Assembly (NCBI RefSeq): GCF_036013645.1
Contig: NZ_CP107869.1
Location: forward strand, 2,914,001-2,978,000
DNA length: 64,000 nucleotides
Source: Streptomyces sp. NBC_00490
Lineage (GTDB): Bacteria; Actinomycetota; Actinomycetes; Streptomycetales; Streptomycetaceae
Direction of reading: 5' to 3'
The notes beneath the pieces were generated by a model, which was not told the DNA's origin, made no database searches, and saw only the letters and a program-made list of their open reading frames with translations. A program made the position numbers and the translations under genes. Below, one piece after another: positions 16,841-25,292 of the stretch; position 1 is the stretch's first letter; each line of letters starts with the position of its first letter.

Positions 16841-17635
16841 TCACTCGCCCACGCCGGCCAGGTCCCGCAGACGGCGCGTCTGAGCGGCGCGCTCGGCGGC
16901 GCGCTGCTCGTCGTAGGTGCGGTCCTGCGCACCGCGCAGCAGGGCCTTGGTCTCGATGACGGCGTCCCTGGGGGCGGCCAGAAGGGCCGCGGCCAGGTCC
17001 TGGACCGCGCCGTCGAGTTGGTCGAGCGGTACGGCGATGTTGGCGAGGCCGGTGTTCACCGCTTCCTCGGCCGGCACGAAGCGCCCGGTGGCGCAGATCT
17101 CCAGCGCCCGGGCGTAGCCGACCAGCGAGACGAGCGGATGCGTGCCCGTGAGGTCCGGGACCAGGCCCAGGCTGGTCTCGCGCATGGCGAACTGCACGTC
17201 GTCGGCGACGACGCGGAAGTCGCAGGCCAGCGCGAGCTGGAAGCCCGCCCCGATGGCATGCCCCTGGACGGCGGCGATGGACACGACGTCACTACGCCGC
17301 CACCAGGTGAAGCCCTCCTGGAACTCCGCGATGGCAGCGTCGAGTTCGGCGTCACCACTGCGGGCGAGGTCGATGAACGACGGCTCGCCCTCGATCCCCT
17401 CCGGCGTGAACATCTGCCGGTCGAGCCCCGCGGAGAAGGACTTGCCCTCTCCACGCAGCACGACGACACGGACGGAGCCGGGCACGAGCCGACCGGCCTC
17501 GGCGAGCGCGCGCCACAGAGCGGGGCTCTGCGCGTTGCGCTTGGCGGGGTTGGTCAGCGTCACCGTGGCGAGCGCGTTGTCGACGGTGAGCCGTACGCCG
17601 TCCTTGTCGAGCAGGGGAACGAGTTCCTGGCCCAT
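16841..17635 (-). CDS. enoyl-CoA hydratase/isomerase family protein
   Basis: 264 aa from the ATG at 17635. Crotonase fold: the first oxyanion-hole segment is SFSAGLD (residues 66-72), the second QGHAIGAGFQLALACDFRV with G125-G131. E153 in RETSLGLVP is the expected acid/base glutamate; the position usually holding a second Glu reads Asp (PDLTG), as in some isomerases. Likely acts on a CoA-thioester in fatty-acid or amino-acid catabolism; the substrate cannot be read from the sequence. It stands alone between the Asp23 island and gbn, convergent with the P10-type gene (4 bp apart). Confidence 0.88.
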   Translation of the reverse strand: MGQELVPLLDKDGVRLTVDNALATVTLTNPAKRNAQSPALWRALAEAGRLVPGSVRVVVLRGEGKSFSAGLDRQMFTPEGIEGEPSFIDLARSGDAELDAAIAEFQEGFTWWRRSDVVSIAAVQGHAIGAGFQLALACDFRVVADDVQFAMRETSLGLVPDLTGTHPLVSLVGYARALEICATGRFVPAEEAVNTGLANIAVPLDQLDGAVQDLAAALLAAPRDAVIETKALLRGAQDRTYDEQRAAERAAQTRRLRDLAGVGE

Positions 17636-17764
17636 GGGGCGCCTCCGATGAGTGCGGTCATCCTCCGTGCCACATGGCACGGCTAAGTGACTGCACAGTA
17701 ACCACCCGGACGATCGGAAGACCGACCGGGTGGCCACCATCGAAAGCCGAGGGGCCGCCCGGAA

Positions 17765-17986
17765 TCAGGACGACGCGGCCTTCTTGCCCCGGGTCGCGCC
17801 GCCACGCCCACGGAGCGTGACGCCGGACTCGCTGAGCATCCGGTGGACGAAGCCATACGAGCGGCCGGTTTCCTCGGCCAGCGCTCGGATGCTCGCACCG
17901 GAGTCGTACTTCTTCTTCAGGTCTGCCGCGAGCTTGTCGCGCGCGGCGCCGGTTACCCGGCTGCCCTTCTTCAGAGTCTCGGCCAC
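17765..17986 (-). CDS. gbn: Gbn-like small HTH nucleoid-associated protein
   Basis: 73 aa from the GTG at 17986, which has a GAGGAGG site 7 nt upstream. Basic N-terminus (ETLKKGSRVTGAARDKLAADLKKKY), then an Lsr2-C-terminal-like helix-turn-helix (GASIRALAEETGRSYGFVHRMLSESGV) and a basic RGRGGATRGKK tail. Size, sequence type and context match what I recall as the streptomycete GATC-binding nucleoid protein Gbn (SCO1839 in S. coelicolor), which influences development and sporulation timing. An in-frame ATG at 18025 with its own GGAGG would give 86 aa and cannot be excluded. Five GATC sites lie in the upstream region. Confidence 0.85.
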   Translation of the reverse strand: MAETLKKGSRVTGAARDKLAADLKKKYDSGASIRALAEETGRSYGFVHRMLSESGVTLRGRGGATRGKKAASS

Positions 17987-18025
17987 CCGTGCCTCCTCAT
18001 GGGAAGTGCGCTCTGGTCCCCTCAT

Positions 18026-18324
18026 GATCACCCCTCCGGGGCTTCATGGCCACCCATTCGGCAAGGTCCGTAAGACAAGGTTGTGACGACAGGAGCGCGT
18101 CCCCACATACGGAATCCATGATTCCGCGGCGAGCCGTTCGTACCGCCGAACGGGTTCTTTTGTGAAGTGCCTGGTCAGAGACGCGGCGCGGCCGAGCCCT
18201 TGTCGATAAAGGGCTCGGCCGCGAATTGGATGTAGGACACACCTCGGTACGAGGAGATCTCACACAGATGATGGATCACCGGTAGGCCGAATGATCCATA
18301 CCTAGTTGATCAACGAGTTCGATC
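18026..18324. promoter_or_regulatory. gbn upstream region with clustered GATC sites
   Basis: The 336 bp between the gbn start and the ABC-F stop contain no gene. GATC occurs at 18026 and then five times in 69 bp at 18256, 18274, 18293, 18308 and 18321; two sites (18025-18030 and 18307-18312) are TGATCA. At roughly 72% G+C one GATC per about 400 bp would be expected. The remainder is the hairpin at 18187-18223 and moderately AT-rich sequence. The cluster may be a binding region for Gbn itself. Confidence 0.5.
18187..18223 (-). terminator. strong hairpin downstream of the ABC-F gene
   Basis: A perfect 15-bp stem (CGCGGCCGAGCCCTT at 18187-18201 with its complement at 18209-18223) around a 7-nt loop, about 100 bp beyond the ABC-F stop on the minus strand. 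There is no T-run. It would separate ABC-F transcription from gbn. Confidence 0.7.
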
Positions 18325-19921
18325 AAGCGAGGGCGACGAGGTCCGCGTAGTCGGAACCCCACAGATCCTCGACCCCGTCCGGCAGCAGAATGATCCGCTC
18401 CGGCTGGAGCGCCTCGACGGCGCCCTCGTCGTGGGTGACCAGGACGACAGCGCCCTTGTAGGTGCGCAGCGCGCCGAGGATCTCCTCGCGGCTGGCCGGG
18501 TCGAGGTTGTTGGTGGGCTCGTCCAGAAGCAGCACGTTCGCCGAGGAGACGACCAGGGTGGCGAGGGCCAGACGGGTCTTCTCACCGCCGGAGAGGACCC
18601 CGGCGGGCTTGTCCACGTCGTCGCCGGAGAACAGGAAGGAGCCCAGCACCTTGCGGACCTCGACCAGGTCCAGGTCGGGGGCGGAGGAGCGCATGTTCTC
18701 CAGGACCGAGCGCTCCGGGTCGAGGGTCTCGTGCTCCTGGGCGTAGTAGCCGATCTTGAGCCCGTGGCCGGGGACGACCGCGCCGGTGTCCGGCTGCTCG
18801 GCACCGGCGAGGAGCCGGAGCAGGGTCGTCTTGCCGGCGCCGTTCAGCCCGAGGATGACGACCCTGGAGCCCTTGTCGATGGCCAGGTCGACATCGGTGA
18901 AGATCTCGAGCGAGCCGTAGGACTTCGACAGTCCCTCGGCCGTCAGCGGGGTCTTGCCGCAGGGCGCGGGGTCGGGGAAGCGGAGCTTGGCGACCTTGTC
19001 GGAGACCCGCACCGCGTCGAGCCCGGCGAGCAGCCGGTCGGCGCGCTTGGCCATGTTCTGCGCGGCGACCGTCTTGGTGGCCTTGGCGCGCATCTTGTCG
19101 GCCTGGGAGTGCAGTGCGGCGGCCTTCTTCTCGGCGTTCTGCCGCTCGCGCTTGCGACGCTTCTCGTCCGCCTCGCGCTGCTGCTGGTAGAGCTTCCAGC
19201 CCATGTTGTAGACGTCGATCTGGGCGCGGTTGGCGTCCAGGTAGAAGACCTTGTTGACAACCGTCTCGACCAGGTCGACGTCGTGGGAGATCACGATGAA
19301 GCCGCCGCGGTAGGTCTTGAGGTAGTCGCGCAGCCAGACGATCGAGTCGGCGTCGAGGTGGTTCGTGGGCTCGTCGAGGAGCAGGGTGTCCGCGTCCGAG
19401 AACAGGATCCGCGCCAGCTCGATACGGCGGCGCTGACCGCCGGAGAGCGTGTGCAGCGGCTGGCCGAGCACCCGGTCGGGCAGGTTCAGCGCGGCGGCGA
19501 TGGTGGCGGCCTCGGCCTCGGCGGAGTACCCGCCCTTGGTGAGGAACTCGGTCTCCTGGCGCTCGTACTGGCGCAGGGCCTTCTCACGGGTGGCGCCGGA
19601 GCCGTTGGCGATCCGCTGCTCGTTGTCGCGCATCTTGCGGATCAGTACGTCGAGACCGCGCGCGGAGAGGATCCGGTCACGGGCGAGGACGTCGAGGTCG
19701 CCGGTGCGGGGGTCCTGCGGGAGGTAGCCGACCTCGCCGGAGCGGGTGATGGTGCCGCCGGCCGGCTGGCCCTCGCCTGCGAGGCACTTGGTGAGGGTGG
19801 TCTTCCCCGCGCCGTTGCGGCCGACCAGACCGATGCGGTCGCCCTTGGCGACACGGAAGGTGGCGGACTCGATGAGTACTCGGGCGCCGGCGCGCAGCTC
19901 GATACCGGAGGCGGAGATCAC
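18323..19921 (-). CDS. ABC-F family ATPase (translation/ribosome protection type)
   Basis: 532 aa, no membrane spans. Two nucleotide-binding domains: Walker A GRNGAGKTT (residues 34-42) with signature LSGGQRRR and Walker B LLLDEPTNHLD, then GLNGAGKTT with LSGGEKTR and LLLDEPTNNLD. Between them is the long charged linker (YQQQREADEKRRKRERQNAEKK) characteristic of ABC-F proteins, which act on ribosomes rather than in transport. GTG start preceded by GGAG. It could be a housekeeping EttA/Uup-type factor or an antibiotic-resistance ABC-F; motifs alone do not separate these. A 7-codon ORF lies 57 bp upstream. Confidence 0.9.
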   Translation of the reverse strand: MISASGIELRAGARVLIESATFRVAKGDRIGLVGRNGAGKTTLTKCLAGEGQPAGGTITRSGEVGYLPQDPRTGDLDVLARDRILSARGLDVLIRKMRDNEQRIANGSGATREKALRQYERQETEFLTKGGYSAEAEAATIAAALNLPDRVLGQPLHTLSGGQRRRIELARILFSDADTLLLDEPTNHLDADSIVWLRDYLKTYRGGFIVISHDVDLVETVVNKVFYLDANRAQIDVYNMGWKLYQQQREADEKRRKRERQNAEKKAAALHSQADKMRAKATKTVAAQNMAKRADRLLAGLDAVRVSDKVAKLRFPDPAPCGKTPLTAEGLSKSYGSLEIFTDVDLAIDKGSRVVILGLNGAGKTTLLRLLAGAEQPDTGAVVPGHGLKIGYYAQEHETLDPERSVLENMRSSAPDLDLVEVRKVLGSFLFSGDDVDKPAGVLSGGEKTRLALATLVVSSANVLLLDEPTNNLDPASREEILGALRTYKGAVVLVTHDEGAVEALQPERIILLPDGVEDLWGSDYADLVALA

Positions 19922-19978
19922 GGACAGACTCCAGGGCAGGTTGTTTGGCGGTTGGGCGGCTGAGGACGTTCCCGCCGT

Positions 19979-20002
19979 CTAATGCGCGAGGAGAATGGCC
20001 AT
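19979..20002 (-). CDS. possible 7-aa upstream ORF (MAILLAH) of the ABC-F gene
   Basis: On the minus strand, ATG-GCC-ATT-CTC-CTC-GCG-CAT-TAG starts at 20002. A -10-like TAGACT lies 6 nt before the ATG, so a transcript could begin at or very near the start codon (leaderless). Downstream, GGCGG and CCGCC can form a small stem before the ABC-F start. Short leader ORFs of this kind often control ABC-F resistance genes by ribosome stalling. Expression here is unproven and the -35 is not obvious. Confidence 0.35.
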   Translation of the reverse strand: MAILLAH

Positions 20003-20129
20003 GGGCCAAGTCTAACGGGGCCGTGCAACCACTTTTCTGAGTTCGGGTGTTCGATGGCACACGGTGCGGTGTCCCCCGTTCGGGTGAACGCCCGCGGCCG
20101 TGCCCCCGACACCGGGCGAGGATGGCCGC

Positions 20130-21023
20130 ATGCAGTTCGACGACGACGCCCCGCTGGACACCTCCGAGGTCCAGGACGTGCGCGGCAGCCGCATCCCCGG
20201 GGGCAGGGCGACCGTGGGCGGCGGCATCGCCGGGCTGATCGCGCTGCTGCTGGGGCTGTTCTTCGGGGTCGGTCCCGACCAGCTCGGGCTCAGCGACGAA
20301 GGAGGCGACCGTCCCGTCGCCACGGCTTCCGGCCTCGCCGAGGTCCAGGAGTCCTGCCGCACCGGCCAGGACGCCAACACCAGGGACGACTGCCGCATGG
20401 TGGCCGTGGTCAACAGCGTCCAGGACTACTGGGACCAGGAGTTCCAGCGGCGCGGCGGGACGTACACCCGCTCCCCCACCGTCTTCTTCAGCGAGCGGGT
20501 CGGCACCGCGTGCGGCGCGGCCACCTCGGCGGTCGGGCCGTTCTACTGCCCCGGTGACCGCAAGGTCTATCTGGACCTGGGCTTCTTCGACGAGCTGCGC
20601 TCCACCTTCGGCGCGAGCGGCGGCGCCTTCGCCCAGGCCTATGTCGTCGCGCACGAGTACGGGCATCACGTGCAGGACCTGATGGGCACGCTGAGCCGGT
20701 CGCAGGACGGGCGCACCGGCGAGAACAGCAACGCGGTGAAGGTGGAACTGCAGGCCGACTGCTACGCGGGCGTGTGGGCGCACCACGCGACCACGACGAA
20801 GGACGAGTCGACGGGGCGGCCGCTGATCACCAGCCTCACCGAGGCGGACATCGCCGACGGTCTGGACGCGGCGGCGGCCGTGGGGGACGACCGGATCCAG
20901 GAGCGGTTCCAGGGACGGGTGACGCCGGAGTCGTGGACGCACGGATCGGCGGCGCAGCGGCAGCAGTGGTTCCACCAGGGCTTCGAGACCGGCGACATGG
21001 CCCGGTGCAACACCTTCCGCTGA
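20130..21023 (+). CDS. neutral zinc metallopeptidase (YpfJ-like)
   Basis: 297 aa. One transmembrane helix near the N-terminus ([17 protein letters not shown]) places the rest outside the membrane. The catalytic HExxH is H175-E-Y-G-H179 in [15 protein letters not shown], followed by [14 protein letters not shown], which supplies the third ligand region. This is the predicted neutral zinc metallopeptidase family of YpfJ. ATG at 20130; ribosome-binding site weak. It diverges from the ABC-F gene with about 200 bp between. Substrate unknown. Confidence 0.88.
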   Translation: MQFDDDAPLDTSEVQDVRGSRIPGGRATVGGGIAGLIALLLGLFFGVGPDQLGLSDEGGDRPVATASGLAEVQESCRTGQDANTRDDCRMVAVVNSVQDYWDQEFQRRGGTYTRSPTVFFSERVGTACGAATSAVGPFYCPGDRKVYLDLGFFDELRSTFGASGGAFAQAYVVAHEYGHHVQDLMGTLSRSQDGRTGENSNAVKVELQADCYAGVWAHHATTTKDESTGRPLITSLTEADIADGLDAAAAVGDDRIQERFQGRVTPESWTHGSAAQRQQWFHQGFETGDMARCNTFR

Positions 21024-21129
21024 GCCGTCCTGACGGTGTTCCGGCTGGTCGGACCGTGTTGTCAGTGGTTGCTGCGAGACTGGCGGCAGGTTCGGATTCG
21101 CGGCATTTGATCACAAGGGAGTGATCGGC

Positions 21130-21543
21130 ATGGCAGGCACGAGCAATGGGCGGCCCAGCGTCTTTCCCACGTTGCTGTACGCGGACGCCAAGGCCGCGGT
21201 CAGGCAGCTCACGGAGGCTTTCGGTTTCTCCGAACTGGCGGTCTTCGAGGGCGAGGACGGCAAGGTGGCGCACGCCGAGCTGGCGCAGGGCAACGGCGTG
21301 ATCATGCTGGGCTCGAAGGGCACCGGCAGCAAGTTCGACACCGCCATGAAGGACGCCGGCACCACCGGGGTGTACGTCGTCGTGGACGACGTCGACGCAC
21401 ACCACCGACGGGCGGTGGAGCAGGGCGCGGAGATCCTGATGCCCCCGACCGACCAGGACTACGGATCGCGCGACTACATGGCCCGCGACCTCGAGGGCAA
21501 CGTGTGGAGCTTCGGGACGTACGCCCCCGAGATCACGGCCTGA
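21130..21543 (+). CDS. VOC-superfamily (glyoxalase/bleomycin-resistance fold) protein
   Basis: 137 aa, single VOC domain made of paired beta-alpha-beta modules (PTLLYADAKAAVRQLTEAFGFSEL, then GVYVVVDDVDAHHRRAVEQGAEILMPPTD). The C-terminal YGSRDYMARDLEGNVWSFGTY is a very common VOC ending. Metal-binding residues are not certain, so lyase, dioxygenase or drug-binding roles are all possible. The ATG at 21130 has AGGGAG 9 nt upstream and is preferred over the GTG at 21121. Confidence 0.85.
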   Translation: MAGTSNGRPSVFPTLLYADAKAAVRQLTEAFGFSELAVFEGEDGKVAHAELAQGNGVIMLGSKGTGSKFDTAMKDAGTTGVYVVVDDVDAHHRRAVEQGAEILMPPTDQDYGSRDYMARDLEGNVWSFGTYAPEITA

Positions 21544-21550
21544 CCCGCTG

Positions 21551-22948
21551 TCAGCTGCTCCCCGTGTGCACCTGGAAGGCCGCCCGGCGGACCGCCTTGG
21601 CGAGGGCGGGGTCGGGGTGGGCGGCGGCGAGCGCGACCAGGACCTGCACCGTGCGGGGGTGACCGACGGCGCGCACCTCGTCGAGCAGCATGGGGATCGT
21701 GGGTTGCACCGCGGACTCCAGATGCCGCACCAGCAGCGGGGCCTCCCCGTGGTCGGCGACGGCGGCGGCGGTGTCGACCCACAGCCACGTGGCCTCCTCC
21801 CGGGTGAGCACCTCGTGGGCGTCCTCCGGGTCGGCACCGTCGTGCACGGCGAGCCACAGCAGGGCGTACGGCCGCAGGGTCGGCTCGTCGACGACCGCGC
21901 GCACATCGGGCTCGGCGGGGGCGCCGACGACGCGCAGCGCCTCGAAGGCGAGACCGCGCAGCAGGGCGTCCTCACCGCGGGCGGCGCCGAGGAGTTCGGT
22001 GACGGCGCTGCCGACCGGGCGGGCGGCGAGCCAGGCCCGGTACTCGTCGCGGGCCGCCTGGGGGCGGAGCTGGGCGCAGCCGCGGAGCATCTCCTCGGCG
22101 ACGGCCTCGATGTTGCCGGCGGGGCTCTGCGCGGCGACGCAGATCTGCTCCAGCTTGACCCAGACCGCCCAGCTGCCGAGCGGGGTCAGCGTGGCCTGCC
22201 CGTCGCCGTAGGTGAGGGCGCCGACGGAGGCGAGGGCGTGCAGGGCCCAGTCGAGGAGGGGGCCGAGCGGGGTGTCCCGGGGCGGTGTCTGGTCCGGGTC
22301 GGGCTGCGGGCCGTAGGGGATCTCGCAGCGTTCGGTGCGCAGTTCGGTGACCCGCTGCTCCAGGAGGTCCAGCAGCTGTTCCACGGGCACGGGCCCGGCG
22401 GAGAGCTGGAGGAAGGAGAGCACCTGCGGCATGGCGGAGACGACCTCGGCGACCGTGGCGGCCTCGTGCTCCGCGGGTTCCGGGTGGGCGAGCGACCAGG
22501 CGTCGAAGAGGGCGACCCAGCCGCGCAGGACGGCGCTGTCGTCGCGGTCCCAGGCGCGCAGGCGCCAGCCGGGGCGGGCGCTGTCGCCGTGCACCTCGAC
22601 GAGGCCGGCGAGCCGGGCGGTGTCCCACTCGGCACGCACCTGAGCCGGGCTCAGGCCCAGCGAGGCCGCGGCCTGTTCGGCGCTGGCGTCGGACAGGGTG
22701 GCCTTGGCGTCGTGCTGCCCGGCGTCCCGGTCGGGGCCCAGGGCGGCGTCGGCCCAGTGGGCGACGCGGGCGGCGCCGGCCAGGAGGAAGCGCGCCATTC
22801 TGGCCAGCTCGGCCCGGGCCGGGGTGCCCTCCGGGGGGCGGGGTGCGGGGCGGCGCGAGGGCCGCTGGGTCATCGCTCGGGGGGCGGCGGCCAGGGGTCG
22901 CGGTCGGACGAGTCGAAGCCTGGAGTCGCGCGGGATACGGGACGTCAC
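21551..22948 (-). CDS. hypothetical protein, Ala/Leu-rich helical repeats
   Basis: 465 aa from the GTG at 22948, which has GGAAG upstream; TTG 22984 and ATG 22873 are alternatives. A basic Pro/Arg-rich N-terminus (about 55 aa) is followed by winged-helix-like helical segments (SAEQAAASLGLSPAQVRAEWDTARLAGLVEV). Then comes a long Ala/Leu/Trp-rich series resembling HEAT or armadillo repeats (RPYALLWLAVHDGADPEDAHEVLTREEATWLWVDTAAA). No signal peptide, membrane span or catalytic motif. It converges with the VOC gene, 7 bp apart. I do not recognise a function. Confidence 0.6.
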   Translation of the reverse strand: MTSRIPRDSRLRLVRPRPLAAAPRAMTQRPSRRPAPRPPEGTPARAELARMARFLLAGAARVAHWADAALGPDRDAGQHDAKATLSDASAEQAAASLGLSPAQVRAEWDTARLAGLVEVHGDSARPGWRLRAWDRDDSAVLRGWVALFDAWSLAHPEPAEHEAATVAEVVSAMPQVLSFLQLSAGPVPVEQLLDLLEQRVTELRTERCEIPYGPQPDPDQTPPRDTPLGPLLDWALHALASVGALTYGDGQATLTPLGSWAVWVKLEQICVAAQSPAGNIEAVAEEMLRGCAQLRPQAARDEYRAWLAARPVGSAVTELLGAARGEDALLRGLAFEALRVVGAPAEPDVRAVVDEPTLRPYALLWLAVHDGADPEDAHEVLTREEATWLWVDTAAAVADHGEAPLLVRHLESAVQPTIPMLLDEVRAVGHPRTVQVLVALAAAHPDPALAKAVRRAAFQVHTGSS

Positions 22949-23117
22949 GGGTGCAGTCTTCCGGTTGACGGTCCGAAAACCCAAACGGAATGTAACGGCG
23001 GGCTACGGAGAGGGCCAACGCAGGGGTCCCGGCGGGCGGCCGAGGGCCGGGAACCAGCCAGTGGTACGCCCTTAAACGGAACCGGTGGGCAGGTTCGCCG
23101 GGTGCCGTCGGCGGCCG

Positions 23118-24245
23118 TTACATCAGCGGGGTCAGAAAGCGGCGGAGCGCCTCTTCGTACCCCGCAGGGTCGGCGTTCCACATGGCTCCGTGCGGGGCGT
23201 GCGCGACGGTGTGGAGGGCGATCAGGTTGGGGCGGGCGGCGGCGAGGCGGCACGAGTGGTCCCAGGGGGCGATCGTGTCGTCGGGGCCGTGGACGATCAG
23301 GGTGGGCACCTTGAGGAGGTCCGGGTCGGCGGCCTCGGCGGCGGCGTCGGCGTGCAGTCCGGTGCGGCCCTGGGCGGCGCGGACGGCGAGCGGCAGCAGG
23401 GCGCCGGGGGTGCGGCGGGCGGTGGCGAGGGCGCGCAGGGTGGTCTGCCAGCTGAGCACCGGGGAGTCCAGGATCAGCCCGGAGACGCGGTCGCGGACCC
23501 CGGAGTGGGCGGCGGCGCGCAGCGCCATGGTGGCGCCGGTGGACCAGCCGTGCAGGATGACCTTCCTGGCGCCGTGGCGGACGGCGTAGCGGATCGCCGC
23601 GTCCAGGTCGCGCCACTCGGTCTCGCCGAGGTGGTTGAGGCCGTCCGGCGGGCGGGGCGCGCCGAGGTCGCCGCGGTAGGCGGGGGCGAGTACCGGGAAG
23701 CGGCGGTTCGTGAGGAGCTCCATGCCGTTCAGGGAGAGTTCGCGGGTGGTGCCGAGGCCGTGCACGCAGATGACCCACGTGCTCCGTACGCCGGGGACGA
23801 ACCAGGCGGGCAGGGTGCCGAGTTCGCCCGGGATCTCGACGTCCTCGTGGTCGAGGCCCAGGGCGGATCCGGGGTCGCCGATGTGGGTGTTGGGGGTGAA
23901 CCACACCGTGTCGCCGGGTCGCAGGGTGCCGTGGGTGACGCGTTCCAGGCGGCGTACGACGGTGTCGGCGGAGTGGGACGCGGAGTCGAGGACGGGGCCG
24001 ACGACCGCGTGGGTGGTGTCGCCGGAGAGGCCGTAGGTGCCGGGGCGCAGGGCGGCCAGGTCCCGGGTGAGCGCGACCTGGCCGGCGGCCGTGGCGTGCA
24101 CGGTGAGCCGGGGTTCGTTGGGCAGCGGACGGCCCGGGGGCGCCTTCAGCGCGGCGTCGCTGGCGAGTCGTCCGGCGGCGACGCTCGCGGCGCCGGCGGC
24201 CAGGGCCATGGTGACGGCTGCTGCCGTCGCTTTGACTGTGCGCAC
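23118..24245 (-). CDS. secreted or membrane-anchored alpha/beta hydrolase
   Basis: 375 aa. A hydrophobic N-terminus (VKATAAAVTMALAAGAASVAAG) acts as signal or anchor, so the enzyme is probably extracytoplasmic. The hydrolase core (about residues 130-370) has the oxyanion-hole HG motif (CVHGLGTTREL), nucleophile elbow GWSTG, catalytic-acid region HGPDDTIAPWD and catalytic His in HAPHGAMWN. Esterase or lipase activity is likely; substrate unknown. No transporter or regulator in the immediate context narrows it further. Confidence 0.85.
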   Translation of the reverse strand: MRTVKATAAAVTMALAAGAASVAAGRLASDAALKAPPGRPLPNEPRLTVHATAAGQVALTRDLAALRPGTYGLSGDTTHAVVGPVLDSASHSADTVVRRLERVTHGTLRPGDTVWFTPNTHIGDPGSALGLDHEDVEIPGELGTLPAWFVPGVRSTWVICVHGLGTTRELSLNGMELLTNRRFPVLAPAYRGDLGAPRPPDGLNHLGETEWRDLDAAIRYAVRHGARKVILHGWSTGATMALRAAAHSGVRDRVSGLILDSPVLSWQTTLRALATARRTPGALLPLAVRAAQGRTGLHADAAAEAADPDLLKVPTLIVHGPDDTIAPWDHSCRLAAARPNLIALHTVAHAPHGAMWNADPAGYEEALRRFLTPLM

Positions 24246-24364
24246 CCGTCCAGTGTCCTGGCGGACCCGGTCACGGGCCAGTGGGAGGACGATTCGGAGT
24301 GATGCGGGACAGTTCGCCGCCGCCGGGACCGGTCATCGCGAGGACGGCCGGGCGCTCGGCCGTG

Positions 24365-25096
24365 TCACTCGCGCTGCCCGTACCCCCGTAGCCGCTCCCC
24401 CGCCTCGGCCACCTGTTCCGGCGACAGCAGGGTCGGGGCCAGGCCCGGCACGGAGGACGCCGTCAGCCACAGGCGGCACATCCATTCCAGCTGGGCGGTG
24501 CGGCCGTAGGCCTGGTCCAGGGTGGTGCCGTAGGTGATCGTGCCGTGGTTCCGCAGGAGGCAGGCGGTGCGGTCGGCGAGGGCGTGGAGCATGTTCTCGG
24601 CCAACTCCTCGGTGCCGTATGCCGCATATGAGGCAACTCGGACTGCGCCGCCGAGGGCGCCGGACATGTAGTGGATCGCCGGGAGCTCCGGGACGAGCGT
24701 CGAGACGGCCGTCGCGTGGACGGCGTGGGTGTGGACGACGGCGCCGGCGTCGGTGGTGCGGTAGATCGCGAGGTGCATGGGGAGTTCGCTGGTCGGGACA
24801 AGTGAGCCCAGGACCCGGCGGCCGTCGAGGTCGACGCCGGTCACGTCGTCCGGTGTCAGCCGGTCGTACGGCACACCCGAGGGTGTGACCAGCACGGTGT
24901 CGCCGACGCGCACGGAGACGTTGCCGGAGGTGCCGACGACGAGTCCGTCGGAGACGGTGCGGCGCGCGGTGGCGACCAGTTCCCCCCAGGCGGGCACCTC
25001 CTCGGCGCGCACACTCCGCCGCCACGGCTCCGGCACATCCGGTGCGCCCTCTCCGGCGCCCCGTCCGTCCCGCCGGTCGCGTCGCTGCTCAGCCAT
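24365..25096 (-). CDS. class II aldolase/adducin-family protein (fuculose-phosphate aldolase-like)
   Basis: 243 aa. After a charged N-terminus, GTSGNVSVRVGDTVLVTPSGVPYDRL is the class II aldolase signature. The catalytic acid is E104 (SELPMH), and zinc ligands are H122 and H124 in VVHTHA and H184 in LRNHGTITYG. Such enzymes cleave sugar phosphates (L-fuculose-, L-rhamnulose- or methylthioribulose-phosphate); the exact substrate is not determinable here. ATG start at 25096; 196 bp separate it from the divergent lysozyme gene. Confidence 0.88.
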   Translation of the reverse strand: MAEQRRDRRDGRGAGEGAPDVPEPWRRSVRAEEVPAWGELVATARRTVSDGLVVGTSGNVSVRVGDTVLVTPSGVPYDRLTPDDVTGVDLDGRRVLGSLVPTSELPMHLAIYRTTDAGAVVHTHAVHATAVSTLVPELPAIHYMSGALGGAVRVASYAAYGTEELAENMLHALADRTACLLRNHGTITYGTTLDQAYGRTAQLEWMCRLWLTASSVPGLAPTLLSPEQVAEAGERLRGYGQRE

Positions 25097-25292
25097 GCCG
25101 CGATCCTGTCAGGTGGGGCCGCCGAACGCGGCCGGGCGGGGGCACTTTAGGACGGAGGCCAGGCGTCCGGAAGGTCGCAAATGCGGACACTTCCCCCTCT
25201 GTGACGGCTTGGCCGTAGAGCGCCGGGCAGGCGCGGAGCTTCCAGTAATCTCTGCCTGTTTTGTCGTGCACGTCGCCATTCCGGGGGGAAAT

